Assembly (NCBI GenBank): GCA_022113835.1
Contig: JAILWY010000001.1
Location: forward strand, 620,001 to 684,000
From: Atopsyche davidsoni
Lineage: Eukaryota > Arthropoda > Insecta > Trichoptera > Hydrobiosidae
Length of the DNA stretch: 64,000 bases
Reading direction: 5' to 3'
The notes below the pieces were generated by a model. It searched no databases, was not told where the DNA came from, and worked only from the letters and a program-made list of their open reading frames with translations. Position numbers and translations under genes: made by a program. This document shows, one piece after another, positions 34,591 to 46,980 of the stretch (position 1 is the stretch's first letter; each line of letters opens with the position of its first letter).

Positions 34591-37500
34591 GAATGAGAAT
34601 TTATATAATAACAAGAAATCAAAAAAGCAATTTTCAAAGGGAGAGATTGTTAGAGAGAGAGAGAATGATTGACAGGTGGTAAAGGGTAATTTAAGAGTAA
34701 TGTGAGTTTAATGAACCTGACAAACGGATGATTAAATATAATTGCTAATTTTTGTGATCGATTCTATAGAAAAAAAATGCTTTTATATTTGTTAAAGTGA
34801 TTAATTTATGTGTTAAATTAATCAATTAATAAACTTTTCGCTTGTTTGAGGTTCTTCTACAGTGTTTGTCAATAACTGCATAATCGATACATAACCATCA
34901 ACATTTCTGAGCACAATACACGCCAAGGAGGCTGACTGTTACAGTCCTGAGATCACGCTAACTAAGCGAGGCACATTGTGCTAATGACGAACTCAACTTT
35001 TGTCAATGGGGCAAAGTTATCCGGGTCATGAGAGAAGGGGGACCCATTAGAGGGACGCGGCATCCTTTGTGGCGAGAATGTCTCCACTGCGGGTAGTGGT
35101 GCCGTGTGCTAAGTTTGCGTAGCGCCGTTTATCATGGCACCGCAGGAGACAGCCTCCAAGTGACGATGGTTCTTATGGGAAACCCATCGCTTGTGGTTCG
35201 TGCCAGATGGTCTGTCAGGGTATAGGCCCAATCTTAAGAATAAGTATTAATAATTTAATTAAAAACATATGAAAATTCCACATACTCGTAGGATTATGAA
35301 CATCTTCTATCAAAAATAATTTTTAAAAATTCGTTTGCATTATTTTACACTTTTTGAGTGTATTACTTTTTTCTCATGCGTTTTCACTTAGTTGTTTTAG
35401 TGTCGAATTTATATATTTGGGATTTTTTGCTTTGCAAGAAAAAAACTAAATAAACAAGCAGTTGAAAGCAGTGACGAGAACTTTTGAGTGTATCCGACTT
35501 GGTATTTCTTACATAAAGAAAAAAGTGAATTAAGAATAGTTTTTACTATAATTGAAATTCAGATTTGAAACCAAGGTTCTTCAGCAGGCAAGCAGAAATG
35601 CTTACTACTGCACGAAGAGGTGATTTAATGCGTTTTTATACTATTGTGAGTAGATATTTAAAAATTATTCCATTCGACGAAACAATTAGTTTACAAACTA
35701 AAAAACCACTTACCCGTTTTGATAGCATATTGCCTTTTTAAATTCAAATTACAATATAAATAGTAAGAAAGTTTATTTGTATCAAGGATGAAATATCGTG
35801 AATCTTTTAAGTCTGAAACGAAGATGATGAATTTATCAAATAGAATGTCTAGTAATCACATACTTTATGTATAGTCAAGTAAAGTAGAGTTTGCTTTTAT
35901 GTCTCACAAATATTGTAGCACAGTAAGGATGAACTGCGTAGTATCACTTTACAAGTACTCAACTGCATCCCTGGATAAACCTTAATGGAATGCCATTTCA
36001 TCCGAGCCACTTAACTCCAACTATTCATGTCAAAACAGTATTGTCAACAATTAGAGACTTACCAACAATTCATACACAAGTGCTTAAGGTGTGAGGTGAC
36101 CAAGTTTTGTAATAATAGGACCTCATAAATATTAAAAATTAGAATGATCATATTGATATATCGAATTAGGTTTTGCACAGAGATGGTTCAAATTAAATAT
36201 AAAACGATGATAACGACACTCAATTTTTTTACACTTAAACTCGCAACTCCAGTCAATCGTGAGTTGGCACCATAAACTTTTCGACGTTTAGCCAGGCATA
36301 TTGCTGGGATACTCGGGCACAAAGTTAAATTTTTAACTTTAATTTTTTTAAAAAAGAGCAGTTTTAATGTTTCTTAGGTAATTTTTTCAGTTGGATTGTT
36401 CCATTAAACACTGCAAGCCGAGTGAGCCTCAGCGAGGGCCCCGCGGGGGGCAGTGCCGGTTGCCTCTCGCCAGGCGCTGCTCACAGATACAAGTCCCAGC
36501 AAGAATTTACTTAATTGGGCCAAACTTTGGGGAACATTTGTCATTCGGAGATTAAGGAAAGTTGCCAAGCTCGTGTGGCTGACGTGTCGCTGTGTCTCGT
36601 GCCTGGTGTCTTCCATTTCTTTTGTTGCTGGTGATAGTGATGTATTGTCGTATTTATGTTTGTGGCTTAATGAAAACATACGCAATGTAATAATGCATTT
36701 GCTTTACCTGTTTTATGCAAAGGTAAAAAAAATATACACTACAATATGTACAATTAAAATAAATCAAAAGTATTAATTTCTTTTTATTTTACTTTTCATT
36801 TATGAAAAATACTTAGTTCTATGCATTTAAATAGACAAACAACTCTAACTTTTATTTTAAATCGTACTTTTAACATCATTAATTTATAAAAAATGACACT
36901 TATTTTCACTTTTTTATTTTAAGAATTCTAAATTTAATTTTTGAATCTCATCTCGAAAAGGAAATATTTAACGTTCACAAAAATCAAACAATTTTACCTG
37001 TTACCTTTAACATCTCAAAAAGAGGCTTTCCCGCGGGTTTACTAGGACATCAAAAGCTCCAGATGAATGCGATATTATGTTTTAATCTCAGGTGAAGGCT
37101 GCGAGGGAGAAGAGCTTTCCTATGATAAGTTCCTAGCTTACAAGTCCTGAAAACTGAAACGGCAGACCCTCTGAAGCTTTGAACTTCACCATAAAATTTA
37201 AAATTAATATATCCACTAAGTTCAAATACATTTTAGTACAAAAATAAAAATAATGATAGAATATATCTCTATTGTGTATATTGCAACAGATTAAGAAAAA
37301 AAAATGAAAACGTAAATTTATGATATTAATTGAGAATAAAAAAGACCTTTTTTACGTTTTGTCGTTTTTGGATTTCGGTTTCATCAAAGTAGGGATTAAA
37401 TATGTACTTGTTTATTTATTTATACATTATTTTAAAAATAATGTTTTTTTGGTATCATTAAGAATTAAAATAAACCTTACTACAATTTTTTATATAAATA

Positions 37501-38809
37501 GATATACAATTGGTAGATAATTTAGTATAATAAGAAAGCATTTCATTTTTACTTACATTTATTATAAGTCATTTAAAGTTACATGGTACCTTGTGTTTTC
37601 TAAAAACTTATAAATTTTCAATTTCAATGTAATTATCCCTGATTAAGGTCCTTGGAGAATTTTACATGATGACGTGTTAATCAACAACCTTTCTTTTATA
37701 TGCGCATACTCATTTTATATTAAATGCGTATCTAATTTAAGAAAATAAAGCTTTGATGTCAAAAATGAAAATACCCTGTGATCTTATGATTATCTGAAAT
37801 TAATTACCCTTAATGTTCTAAAGACTCATTTTATAATAAGTAATTTTAATTTATTATCGTAAAATACTAGAAGTGAAAATCGGTGGTTCACAAAACACGG
37901 TAATTAAAAAGATACATATTATTGAATTTTGTCATTCAATGTCTTTTCATTCTTATTTATTTTTAAAATAATTCCTTTTTTTGCAAATTCATTACAAGTT
38001 AATATTCATGAAAATGTGAAATACATCAGTGTAATTAGTTTAAACTAAAGAAATGTAAATTTTATATATTCACTGAGAAAATAGAATGTTGTTAAACTTT
38101 CAGAAAATAAAATGTAATTATTATTTCATTTGGGTTACTCTCCCCCAGAAGGTAGGTGTTCGCCCTCTGACCACACACCCCAAGGGTTGATATCGTATTC
38201 TGCTTTCGTATTCAAATGGGGGGGTACGCGTATATTTGATTTTTTATTTATCGTTTCCTTTCCATTTTCATGCAAAGATTTGGATTGGTTTGCGATAAAA
38301 CCCACCGCCAACTACAAAGGATAATACGCCTGACGTGACGGCGCACAGTGAGATAAGTTTAATTTTGATAATATTTATATTTAAACATCGTGAATTCACA
38401 ATCGAGATTTTTACTAAATTTAAAAGTTTTTTCTAAAAATATTGATATTGAATACACGATTAGAAAAAAAATTAGAAAAAAAAAACTCTACTGTATTACG
38501 TTACGGAATTTGAGCGTTATGTTCACGTGATACATTACAGTAAATGAATATAAAAAATAACTTTGAATAAAGTATAATGTAAGTAAAACCTATTTTACTC
38601 GGTGGATCTATTTTGGATTAACCAAAGTTTATTGACAAAATATAACAGTACCAAGAATAATTCTTAGGGCTTTTACTTTATTTTCTAATTTTGAGCGTTT
38701 ACTCACCAAGTCTTTACAATATATATAAAACATACTGAATAATTTTGGTATAAAAAGCTTGTGTTTTGCACTAAAAAAATAAAGATAAACAGAAGTATTA
38801 TTATTTAAA

Positions 38810-39080
38810 GCCAATGCGCCGGCTGTCCGGGCGTTGGGAGTCCCCTCACGTCCAGCGCCTCGCGGATGTTTTTGTGTTTCTTGAAAAACGAGAAATCTTT
38901 TATTGTGGCCGGGAGTGTGCGGAGTGTAAACTTGAGACAGCTTCGATTTAATTCCATCATACTTCACGTCTGGTTTGCTTTTTGCCTAAAGAAAAAGTAC
39001 TCGCTCCGAGCGTACGAAGCGCGAAGGAAATGTTGCAATATTCATGGGCCTCTGCCTCTGGAGATTATGCGCCGGATTAG
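38810..39080. promoter_or_regulatory. Candidate regulatory GC island
   Basis: A 270-bp GC-richer island containing TTTATTGTGG (Cdx- and Runx-type cores). Both strands are partly open but no domain is visible. Inferred conserved non-coding DNA. Confidence 0.2.
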
Positions 39081-40389
39081 GTGAAAATGAAAGTTCACGC
39101 TTGGGTTTGCTCTGAAGAACTTAAAAAATTTCTTATTCAAAAAAAGTATTTTTTTGTGAACATCAATGAGAGAGTATATAAATCGGATTTTCATTTTATA
39201 AATCCAATAAATTAATATCATCAACTTTGCATTTAACTATATGAACTTACAATAACTTATTTTTCAAATATTTTAGATTAGTAGTAATAAGTTTTCACTA
39301 AAGCTAAAACTTATGTCATTTTGAGAAGATCAATTCTATTTGTTGTTGGATAGCAAATTAGAAAAAAAATGTTTTATTTAAATATAAATAAGCTTAATCT
39401 GCATATGTTAACGCAACAATAACCAGACGTTTAATACATTTAATACATTTAAAGAAATGAATATTTTTGGTATTCTAATGGTTCGGTATGTTTAAATTTT
39501 TTTCAACATATACTTAAAAAAATTAATAATAATAATGCATATTAAAGCAATTTAAAAATTGAAATAATTATAACTATGAAAAATTAAAGTTTATTATCAA
39601 TTCGCTAAATACTTGGAATGATCTTATAAACACAAGGTTAATTTTATTGTTTAATGCTGAAAAATCATTTCATTAATTGTTTTTGATTAATATTAATATT
39701 GGATTTATTTATTATTTATTGTTAATATTACAAAAAAAACTAAGATTCGTAAGTTTTCATATATCATTGCTTATTGCATCAGACAATTTCGTTCATTTTT
39801 TTCGCCATGAAGTTACTCTACTGCGCTTTGTTATTTATGAAAGATCAGTTTATACAAATTTAATAACAATGATGTACGACTTTAATAAAAACAAGTTACG
39901 CTCTTACAGCGTAATGTAATATTATGTATGAGATGAAATTAAGTTCAATTAACGCCCTATTATGTATCGCGAGACGGCACGCGGGGCGGGGGGGGGGAGG
40001 GGGAGTGCTCCGTAGTAATTAAAAATGCTACGATAATTAAAATGTATTCAAGAACAAAGTTTTTTATGATAAAGCAACTTAATACATTAATAATATCATG
40101 AGATGAAAGAAAAGCTCTTATTGAATATATATTTTTAAAAGAATATATAATATAATAATAATGCCCAATATTTCCTGACTTGAGAGGAAAACAAACAGTA
40201 TATTAAATTACAAAGTTTAGTAGCTTTGAAAAGATTAACTAGGCAGATGATCGAATACTCTTGTCAAAGTACCGACGTTAGTTATGAGTGCTGAAAACAT
40301 CAACAAAAAGGTAATCCTAAAAATCAAACAGAAACACTAACGACCTCCCTTTTATCTTTTTTTCAAATAACAAAATTATACAGTGACTT

Positions 40390-40740
40390 GGATAACATCC
40401 TTTTAATTGGCCGGCCTCGCCGCCGGCACGTGGCGCGGTGTTTGGCTATCGGGCGAGTCGCGTGGCCGCTTCCCTCGCCACCCCCGATACTTCCCGAAAT
40501 CCAGGACACCAGACTCCTCAAAGAGATGAGCGCAAACTGGCACGCGTGGCGCTGCTTCGAGGGCTTTGGCGATTGCAGAAATGTTCCGCTGGATCTCCCG
40601 CCAGCCGCACGCGACTGCAGGAGAGAAGACCCTACAAAGAGATCTGCAAACTCGGGCGCGTGGCGCGGCTCCGAGAGCGCCGCCGATTGCGAGCGCGGGC
40701 CCGATAGCAGGCGACAGGGTGTGCAGGCTTTCATTTCAAC
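40390..40740. other. GC-rich patch with internal tandem duplication
   Basis: The patch is open on both strands (+ 123 codons from 40388; - 136 codons ending 40363). Bases 40532-40577 and 40646-40691 align without gaps at a 114-bp offset, about three quarters identical (shared GCAAACT, CGCGTGGCGC, CGATTGC). On the + frame this gives repeated SAN...AWR...DC residues. The offset is a multiple of three, but there is a 2-base indel just upstream. A coding exon is possible; a diverged GC minisatellite is equally likely. Confidence 0.3.
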
Positions 40741-41869
40741 TTTCATTTCAAGTCCATGATGTCTTTTGGCCATACTTAAAACGCAACTGATTTGTAATCG
40801 TTAGAAACAAACAAATCTATTTAAATTATTAATATTGAATTGAATAAATATCACGAACATGCACGGCTAAATGGTAAAGGGAAAACTACACATATTTCAA
40901 TATTAACTCGTGTATCTTAATAAGTAAATATTTTTAATTTAAATATTCTTTTAATATTCATAATAAATATGAAGTACAAGTATAGTTAAAATAAACCAGT
41001 GTCGTGAATAGAAAAATCTATAAAAAATATCAGATTTGACGTAATTTGTTCAAGTTTAATTAATCGCGTACTTAAGTTGATTTTGATGAAATATATTACT
41101 TTATTTTCCAATGATATCGATAAATTAAAACAGTTCAGTTGGATCTCATCAAAAGTAACGAGTTCGTCCTATTGTTAAAATGTTGTGAATATACTAAATC
41201 ATTATGTTTAAATGCTGTTCTTTCATTACAATTGAATTTATTCCAAGCTCATTTTATTTGCTTATTTCTGTTATTTACAATAAAATTAAAATACTACTAA
41301 AAACAGGGCATTTCATTGATATTTGAAGTATACTTAGACTTCTAGTTGAGTGCATATTTTATAATAATAAAAATTGTATATTGTATGCATTTTTAAACGA
41401 TTTTCAAATACATATGAAATCTATATTTTAATTATAATTTATGCATAGTATATTTTTATAATTTTTGTGATATTTATTTGTAGGCCACCCTGTACTGAAC
41501 TAAATAGGTACGCAGCTCAAAGGGAACCCCATCAGATGTTGGCAGGCCCCGCGCAGACTAAACCGTAACGCGAGTACTGCAATATTAGTCGAGGCGGCGA
41601 CGGCGAGCCCGAGAGCCCGAGAGCCCGTGATTTATCGCCCGGCGGAGATCGACCGCCGCCACTCCAGCGCGTCCCCAGCCCTAGCGGGTTAGTGCGACAA
41701 TAGACACTAACACTCCCAGCAACGAAACATACCGATTGTTGTAAAATATAAGAGTACAAACATATCGGGGACTGCCAAAAGACAAAATCAGTGCATTGAA
41801 AATCATGATCCGGTATGAAAGTTTTTGTTTAAAACAAAGGTTTCAAAAACAAAGAGATATTGATTGATT

Positions 41870-42365
41870 AATGGAACTGGTATTTATTTTGTAATACTCC
41901 ATTTTATTACAATAAAATAAAACCAAAAGGTTTTGGAGACTACGTTTACGACTACCAAAATTTAGAATTCCCTCTGATCAACGAACAATTGAATAACCAT
42001 AATTCTCCCCTGCTTAATATTTTTAAAAATATACTTTGATTCTGCATTCAAACTAATTGCTTTCAGGTGACGGCCAGGACAGCCAGGAATCATCAAAAAC
42101 TAGTTTATTTAAGTACTTAGTATTAAAATTATTGCTGTTAATATCATTTTAATGGGGTTTCACAGCGCCCAATAGAAGCATTTTTCCACATAAATTTGTA
42201 ATGTAGTATAATTTATGACTCATGTATTTCTGTTGAATTTGTTATGTATAAGTTCGCTTTTTTCTGTATAGATTCAGTCTTGAAGATGCCGTATTCGGCG
42301 AAAGAGCTCTCGCTAATAGTGAAATTAACGTAGTCTCCAAAACCATTTGGTTTTATTTTATTGTA
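41870..42365. mobile_element. Foldback element with 13-bp target duplication (family D)
   Basis: The direct repeat ATATTGATTGATT flanks it (41857-41869 and 42366-42378). Near-perfect inverted arms of about 45 bp lie at 41903-41945 and 42327-42367 (both include CAATAAAATAAAACC in one sense). Just inside the right arm is a hammerhead-like motif. The 496-bp element has no open frame. The long duplication argues for LINE/PLE-type target-primed insertion rather than a cut-and-paste MITE. Confidence 0.7.
42280..42311 (+). ncRNA. Hammerhead-like motif in family D
   Basis: Core UUGAAGA (42280-42286; U3-G8 can wobble), extra U, helix II GCC/GGC (42288-42290 and 42297-42299), GAA (42300-42302), then the palindrome AGAGCTCT (42303-42310) as helix III, and C17 (42311). 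A U-C cleavage-type dinucleotide therefore follows the palindrome. Helix I is not evident. A helix III palindrome would favour dimer formation. Confidence 0.35.
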
Positions 42366-42560
42366 ATATTGATTGATTGCATGATAATTATAGTTTAACC
42401 TAATACTTGTTGTAATAACAACAAATACTAAGTTTGAAAAACGCAATCGGAGCTGCAAACAATAATTAGTTAATATACAGTTACCTCCCCGCTCTCCCCA
42501 TTCTGTTGCTTGCGCATGGTTCCCGTTCTGTACACTGAGCGTGTGTAAAGATCGTGGATG

Positions 42561-42790
42561 GATGTGCTCTGGAAGAACCCGCTGCGCAAGAGTAGCCTGC
42601 TGCACAAGGAATATCAGATCTAAACTCCAGAGCTTTGTAAGAAAAGGATTATGTAATAATGCTATTGGTCAGCAGAAATACGCACTTCTCTTTCCTACAT
42701 AAAACTGCAGTGTAGAAGGACCATGAATAATAGCTCAGCATGAGTATATGCTCAGTGAAATGTTCACCACTTGATGAAAAAGAATCTAAA
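42561..42790 (-). repeat. Dispersed repeat family B, copy 1
   Basis: It matches 48999-49312 in inverse orientation. Shared blocks include GCCTGCTGCA, CAGATCTAAAC, AGAGCTTTGTAAG, AAACTGC, GACCATGAATA and CATGAGTATATGCTCA. Identity is interrupted by indels. The family is not recognised and no conserved frame links the copies, so it is a non-coding interspersed repeat. Confidence 0.7.
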
Positions 42791-42842
42791 GTTGATTTTA
42801 ATTGAACATTGTAGTAACAATATAATGAAAAGTCAAACGACT

Positions 42843-42875
42843 AGCTGCACTTTCGTCTTGTAAGGGTTTCTTCAG
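42843..42875 (-). ncRNA. Hammerhead-like motif, degenerate, next to family B copy 1
   Basis: On the minus strand: CUGAAGA (42875-42869), an extra A, a poorly paired helix II, then GACGAAAGTGCAG. The core is intact but helix II and the helix III palindrome are not. It may be the end of family B copy 1 or a separate insertion. Confidence 0.2.
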
Positions 42876-43379
42876 TGTGAATTGCTCACAAGCAAAAAAA
42901 GTCTCGCAGCCATTTGACTATTTAACCTGAAAATAGGATAGTAACATCACGCTCTATTTCGAGTTCGAGAAACCTGGTCCAGATTTCAAGTCTTTTGAAA
43001 GCAGACTAAAGCAAAACTAAGTTTTAATTTAGTCAGTAATTAAAATTCATTTCTAATAGAGAAGTTCTTTTGAATTTAAAAATATGAACACTCATTTTAA
43101 TTAATATCATTCACATTATTCACACTCAATTAATTTTTAATTGGCATTTTGTAAAATATGTGGACATGTAAAAAAATTAAGTTAATCAATCAATTTAAAA
43201 GTTTTTTTGCCAAGTACTAAATTTATAAAAATGTTGCTCCAAAACAGTAAATAAATTATAATTTTTGACTGTTGTTCATATTTTGTCGTTGTTAAGTCTA
43301 TCTGTAAGTATATTAATCGATATACGCAAATAAGCACCCCAAAAAATAGGATTTTGCTTATCTTATTTTTCAACAGCCT

Positions 43380-43630
43380 CCTCGGGTGTATTTTGTGTTT
43401 TGCCTGAGGGAAGATTCATCAATCGTTTGATACAAAACAGAGCATTTAAACGTTTTGCATAATTTTCGAAAGTCACTCCCGCCCCCTCTTTCTGAGGACC
43501 ATTTGCATAATTGGATTTCAATTTCAATAGGACGATTCAATATTCCCCTAATTTTCCAACTAACGACCGAGATGATGGCTAATGACGCCTTTAGAAATTC
43601 TTCTCGCAGATTGGTGTTAGTTTTTCTTTA
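43380..43630. promoter_or_regulatory. Candidate enhancer-like island with POU octamer
   Basis: The island contains a perfect octamer ATTTGCAT at 43501-43508 followed by AATTGG, plus ATCAATCG and several ATT-rich homeodomain cores. No open frame is supported. A POU/homeodomain-bound element is inferred. Confidence 0.25.
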
Positions 43631-44509
43631 GAAAAGGGTAGTCATTAGACACCCCTAATTTTTAATATTCTCGACAGGGTAGCAGATTGTAGTTGAATGC
43701 TGAATGGTGATGGGATGGAAGCATGTGGCCTGATATGAAACGCCGTTATTTTAGATTTGTCTAAAAAAACCATTTCAATGAGCTAAGAAAAATAATAAAG
43801 AGATTTTTGATAATTTTGATATTTAAAAATAAAACAGATGTTATAATATTTTTATATAACCCATATTTTTAAATACAATATATCACTTTTGAATCTTATC
43901 ATTGTATGAAAAAAAAATTATACAATAAGTACGTACACAGATTATTTTTTAATAAAGATTTTTCTGAGATATTAAAATAATAAATAAGATATTATGTTTT
44001 TAATAGTTCGTATTTTAAAATAAGAGAAATCAGTTTATATGATATATATATACTTAATATATATTATAATAATTACATAATTGTTTTAAAAAAATGTTTA
44101 ACCATAATATTTTCTTCCTGGGCGGGTCTACTTTACGAAAGCTCCGTGAACGATGACTCATGCTAAGTTCATTCAGACATTAATATGAGTATTCTTCCGG
44201 GTGGGGGAGGAAACACAATTGGTCGTCTGGTTGTTCTCAAAATGATGATGATGAACTCGAAAGGAAGATAATTATTTTAAACTAAATGGCAATTATTGTC
44301 AAATATGTAGAATGCTAAAATTTCAAATGGATTTTAGAACAACCCTAAAAGTATATCTTTATATCAATTTTTTTTTCAACTGAAACTTTTGTGGAATTTC
44401 AAATGGAACACAAATTTCACATGATTTAATGATAAAACTAGAAAAGGATAAATTAAAAAAAAAATCTTTTTAAAGAATTCTGTCTGACTATATGTTCACC
44501 GCTTTACAG

Positions 44510-44810
44510 CTCAGTTGCTCTAATTTGCTTACAAGCTATATCCTGAATTGTCAGTTTGTAAGGCGCGGGGGCTTTTTTCCCAAATACGTTTCAGGATTAT
44601 TTTCCGCGAGAGCTGCTGGAAATTGAGTTTTCTGGGTACAGCACTCAGCAGCCGGACATCCGCCAGTTAAACGAGACGCTCTCCGGGCCAATTCTTGCTC
44701 AATGATCTAAAGGCCTTCGGGGACGGACGTGGCCTCTTGTTTATCCGAGCTAATGGACGGCCAAGAACGTCCGAGGAGGCAGCGAAGGACACTGATTGCT
44801 GCATTAATTA
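44510..44810. promoter_or_regulatory. Candidate regulatory GC island
   Basis: A 300-bp island with AGGATTATTT (OTX-type), TTGTTTATC (Fox-type) and CTAATGG sites. No frame resembles a protein. Inferred regulatory. Confidence 0.2.
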
Positions 44811-45029
44811 ACACCCAATGTTGTCTTTACCTAGTGTAATCCAAATCAGGATCCCATTTCAATGTAATTATATTTATCTAAATATATATATATATATATG
44901 TGTGTGTATGTGTATACAATTTCTGATCTATAAAACTACGATTTTCAGAGCAAAAAAAAAACAAAACAATTTGTGTCGTTCCATTTTGCAGTAAAAAAAT
45001 AAAAACTATTTCGCCAGGTATCGCTCGGT

Positions 45030-45340
45030 AGAACGGAACGTCCGTCTGTTACATAATAATATTACAATCATATTTCTGGAATTTTTTATGCGCGGAAATT
45101 GTTGTGTTTCCGTGTCCTGTGTTTGGCCGTAAATGCAGAATATTTTCACATTTTGTTTGAAGCTTTGAGGGCCGGTTTTCACTTTGCGGAGTTCGTTTAG
45201 ATTGATGGAACAGATTGCAGCCCACAGGCTCTGCACAGGGAATCAATGCGAGGCGCAGCGGGCGCACGACCAAATGCACTGATAAAAATGCACGTTGAAA
45301 TAAATGAGAAATGCCTGCATGAGGTTTATAGCTTTGAACA
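45030..45340. promoter_or_regulatory. Candidate regulatory island
   Basis: A 300-bp island with Hox/Exd-like AGATTGATGG and a TTTTATGCG site. The minus strand is open for about 100 codons but shows no domain and has AT-rich ends. It looks more like conserved non-coding DNA. Confidence 0.2.
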
Positions 45341-45989
45341 TTACTCATAGTCTGGTACAAATATGATTATCAACGAAAGGAAATTAACAAGTATGTGAAA
45401 AACCACTGATTTGTTTGATTTTCTCATTTTATGCCTAAATAGCTTTTTACCCTCTTGATTAATTTTATTAGCAATATTTTGATTTCTATACGATATAAAC
45501 TTTTCATTTTTAGTTTTTATGTTTTATATGAAATGACAACGTTTTAGTTCATAAATTTTTAATATAATTTATTGTATAACGTATATTTAAAAGGAAAAAA
45601 ATTTCGGGCATTACTTTTAAGCGAGATTGGTTTGTGTATTTATTATTTAATATAAAGAAATATTGTTTTAATATTTTTATGATACAATTTACTATTGTCA
45701 TCATAATGGTATATATTTTGGTCCAAACTACACAAATGTATTTAAAAGCAAGTACAAAAAGTAAAATCCTGTCTTAAAAATTTAGCCTTATTTAAATCAA
45801 TATTTGTTATTGAATAGATATTTTATGTTAATGTTTTTTTTAATTTTTAGATTCAATAAAAAAAACTACAAATCGCTGAAGCTCTAAATTTTGAATTAAA
45901 ATATTCGGATTTCATAAAATGTGTAGAATGAACTCAAGTAAGTAAATATTTAATTATTCATTGCGCCGGAAAAGGTGACACAAGACACG

Positions 45990-46055
45990 AGGAGTGTGAG
46001 CTTGTGTATGTGTGTGTGAGTATGCGTACTCACACACACACAAACTCACACTCCT
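45990..46055. repeat. 66-base near-perfect hairpin with GT/CA arms
   Basis: Left arm AGGAGTGTGAG then TTGTG and a GT run; right arm a CA run and CTCACACTCCT (46045-46055). The outer 11 bp pair perfectly, the inner GT/CA parts pair with a 4-base length difference, and TGCG forms the tip. Size and pairing are like a pre-miRNA, but the repeat content makes a simple palindromic microsatellite more likely. Confidence 0.75.
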
Positions 46056-46262
46056 TTTTCTTACAGTAAATATGATAATGTAAAATCTATAAAATATTAT
46101 GCTGGCTGATATAAAAAAATTGCTAGAAAGTTGACATTAGGTTTAAAATTAAAATAGTAGTATAATCTGGTATTGACTTTATTTAAACTTAAGAACAGCA
46201 CTTTTTGCGGCTCAAAAATTGTTTTTATGTTTTTTAAATATAACCAAAAGCTTTGATTTCAG

Positions 46263-46334
46263 GATTATATAGATGAAACCATAGCAAAAGCACACGCAGA
46301 GCTCAGTGCAGCGGACCATCCGACGGATAGTAAG
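46263..46334 (+). CDS. Candidate short coding exon
   Basis: The acceptor CTTTGATTTCAG ends at 46262. The only frame open throughout starts at GAT and reads DYIDETIAKAHAELSAADHP, then TDSK. Two donors are possible: GTAAGG at 46330 (exon of 67 bases, stronger match) or GTTCGT at 46335 (72 bases, phase-neutral). Codon choice and the Ala/Glu/His-rich helical character look coding. I do not recognise the protein. It cannot directly follow the 10254-10402 exon because the phases differ. Confidence 0.3.
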
Positions 46335-46799
46335 GTTCGTGAAATATATAGTCCAACACAAGTAATCACTTTATAGCATCGGTTTTTATGGTAGATTAGA
46401 TTAATAGATATGAACGCTGTGTCCTGTGAAACATGTTGCGATCGTTTCTAGTAATATTTTGAAAATGAATGTACCAGCTTCGACTCCGGGATTAGCTGCG
46501 AGCCCCGCTGGAGGCCAGTCACTGCAGCCGCGCTAATCAGGATGGATGACGACTCGCCGGACGGAGATTGATTGATGGTAATAGAGAGCCGGGAAAAATG
46601 CGCTATAACTAATTGTGTTTGTGAAACAGCGGTTTGCTCGGCCTAATGTATGGCCGGACGTTGGCTTATGTCTGCTTTTTTATGGATTAGTACTTGTTTG
46701 TTGTATATTTGGTTCTTCTTTATATTGTATACATACTTTTGAGCCGAACGTCAAGTATAAATATCTAAGATAACAAATCCGTGTTTTATTATTTTATTA
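46335..46799. other. GC island and spacer
   Basis: A GC-richer island lies at about 46470-46640 with homeodomain-like CTAATC and AATTG cores. No open frame of note. The rest is AT-rich. Confidence 0.45.
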
Positions 46800-46980
46800 A
46801 ATATCCATTTTTATATTATTGAATGAAATATTTGAGTGATTTTCCACATGTTTGTTTTTATTTGTTACTTTGCTTTGTTTATACTCTGTTTGATAATGCC
46901 AACGTGAAAGGTTGGCGAAACCGTTCACAAATAAAAAACGAACATGTGGAAAATCACTCAATTTAAAAAAATATTAAATT
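46800..46980. repeat. Foldback repeat family A, copy 9
   Basis: The left arm lacks the outer end and its CCGGT part is changed (TTTGTTACTTTGC). The right arm is well kept: GTTTGATAATGCCAACGTG, GGTTGGCGAAACCGTTCAC, then GAACATGTGGAAAATCACTC. The plus-strand core has U3 and A8 with GCCAAC/GTTGGC and GAA; helix III is ACCGTT instead of ACCGGT. Confidence 0.8.

Larger units (their letters stand above)
34591..41856. other. Non-coding block with many GC islands
   Basis: No supported gene. Islands lie at about 34900-35230, 36410-36640, 37030-37170, 38130-38350 (POU-like ATGCAAAG at 38270), 38810-39080, 40390-40740 and 41510-41720. The last holds a short CGAGAGCC tandem repeat. A GA run lies at 34651-34664 and a 25-base G-rich run (G9-type) at 39980-40004. 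Long open frames in 36.4-36.8, 38.6-39.1 and 40.4-40.8 kb occur on both strands at once, as expected from GC content. Confidence 0.5.
42876..45989. other. Non-coding block with GC islands
   Basis: No supported gene. Islands lie at about 43380-43630, 44120-44230, 44510-44810 and 45030-45340. A TA/GT run fills 44882-44914. The rest is AT-rich spacer. Confidence 0.5.

Noticed and set aside
35563..35619. Possible 57-base exon (FETKVLQQASRNAYYCTK)
   Set aside because: The acceptor is good and the phase would match the 10254-10402 exon, but the donor GTGATT is weak and an open 57-base frame is easily due to chance.
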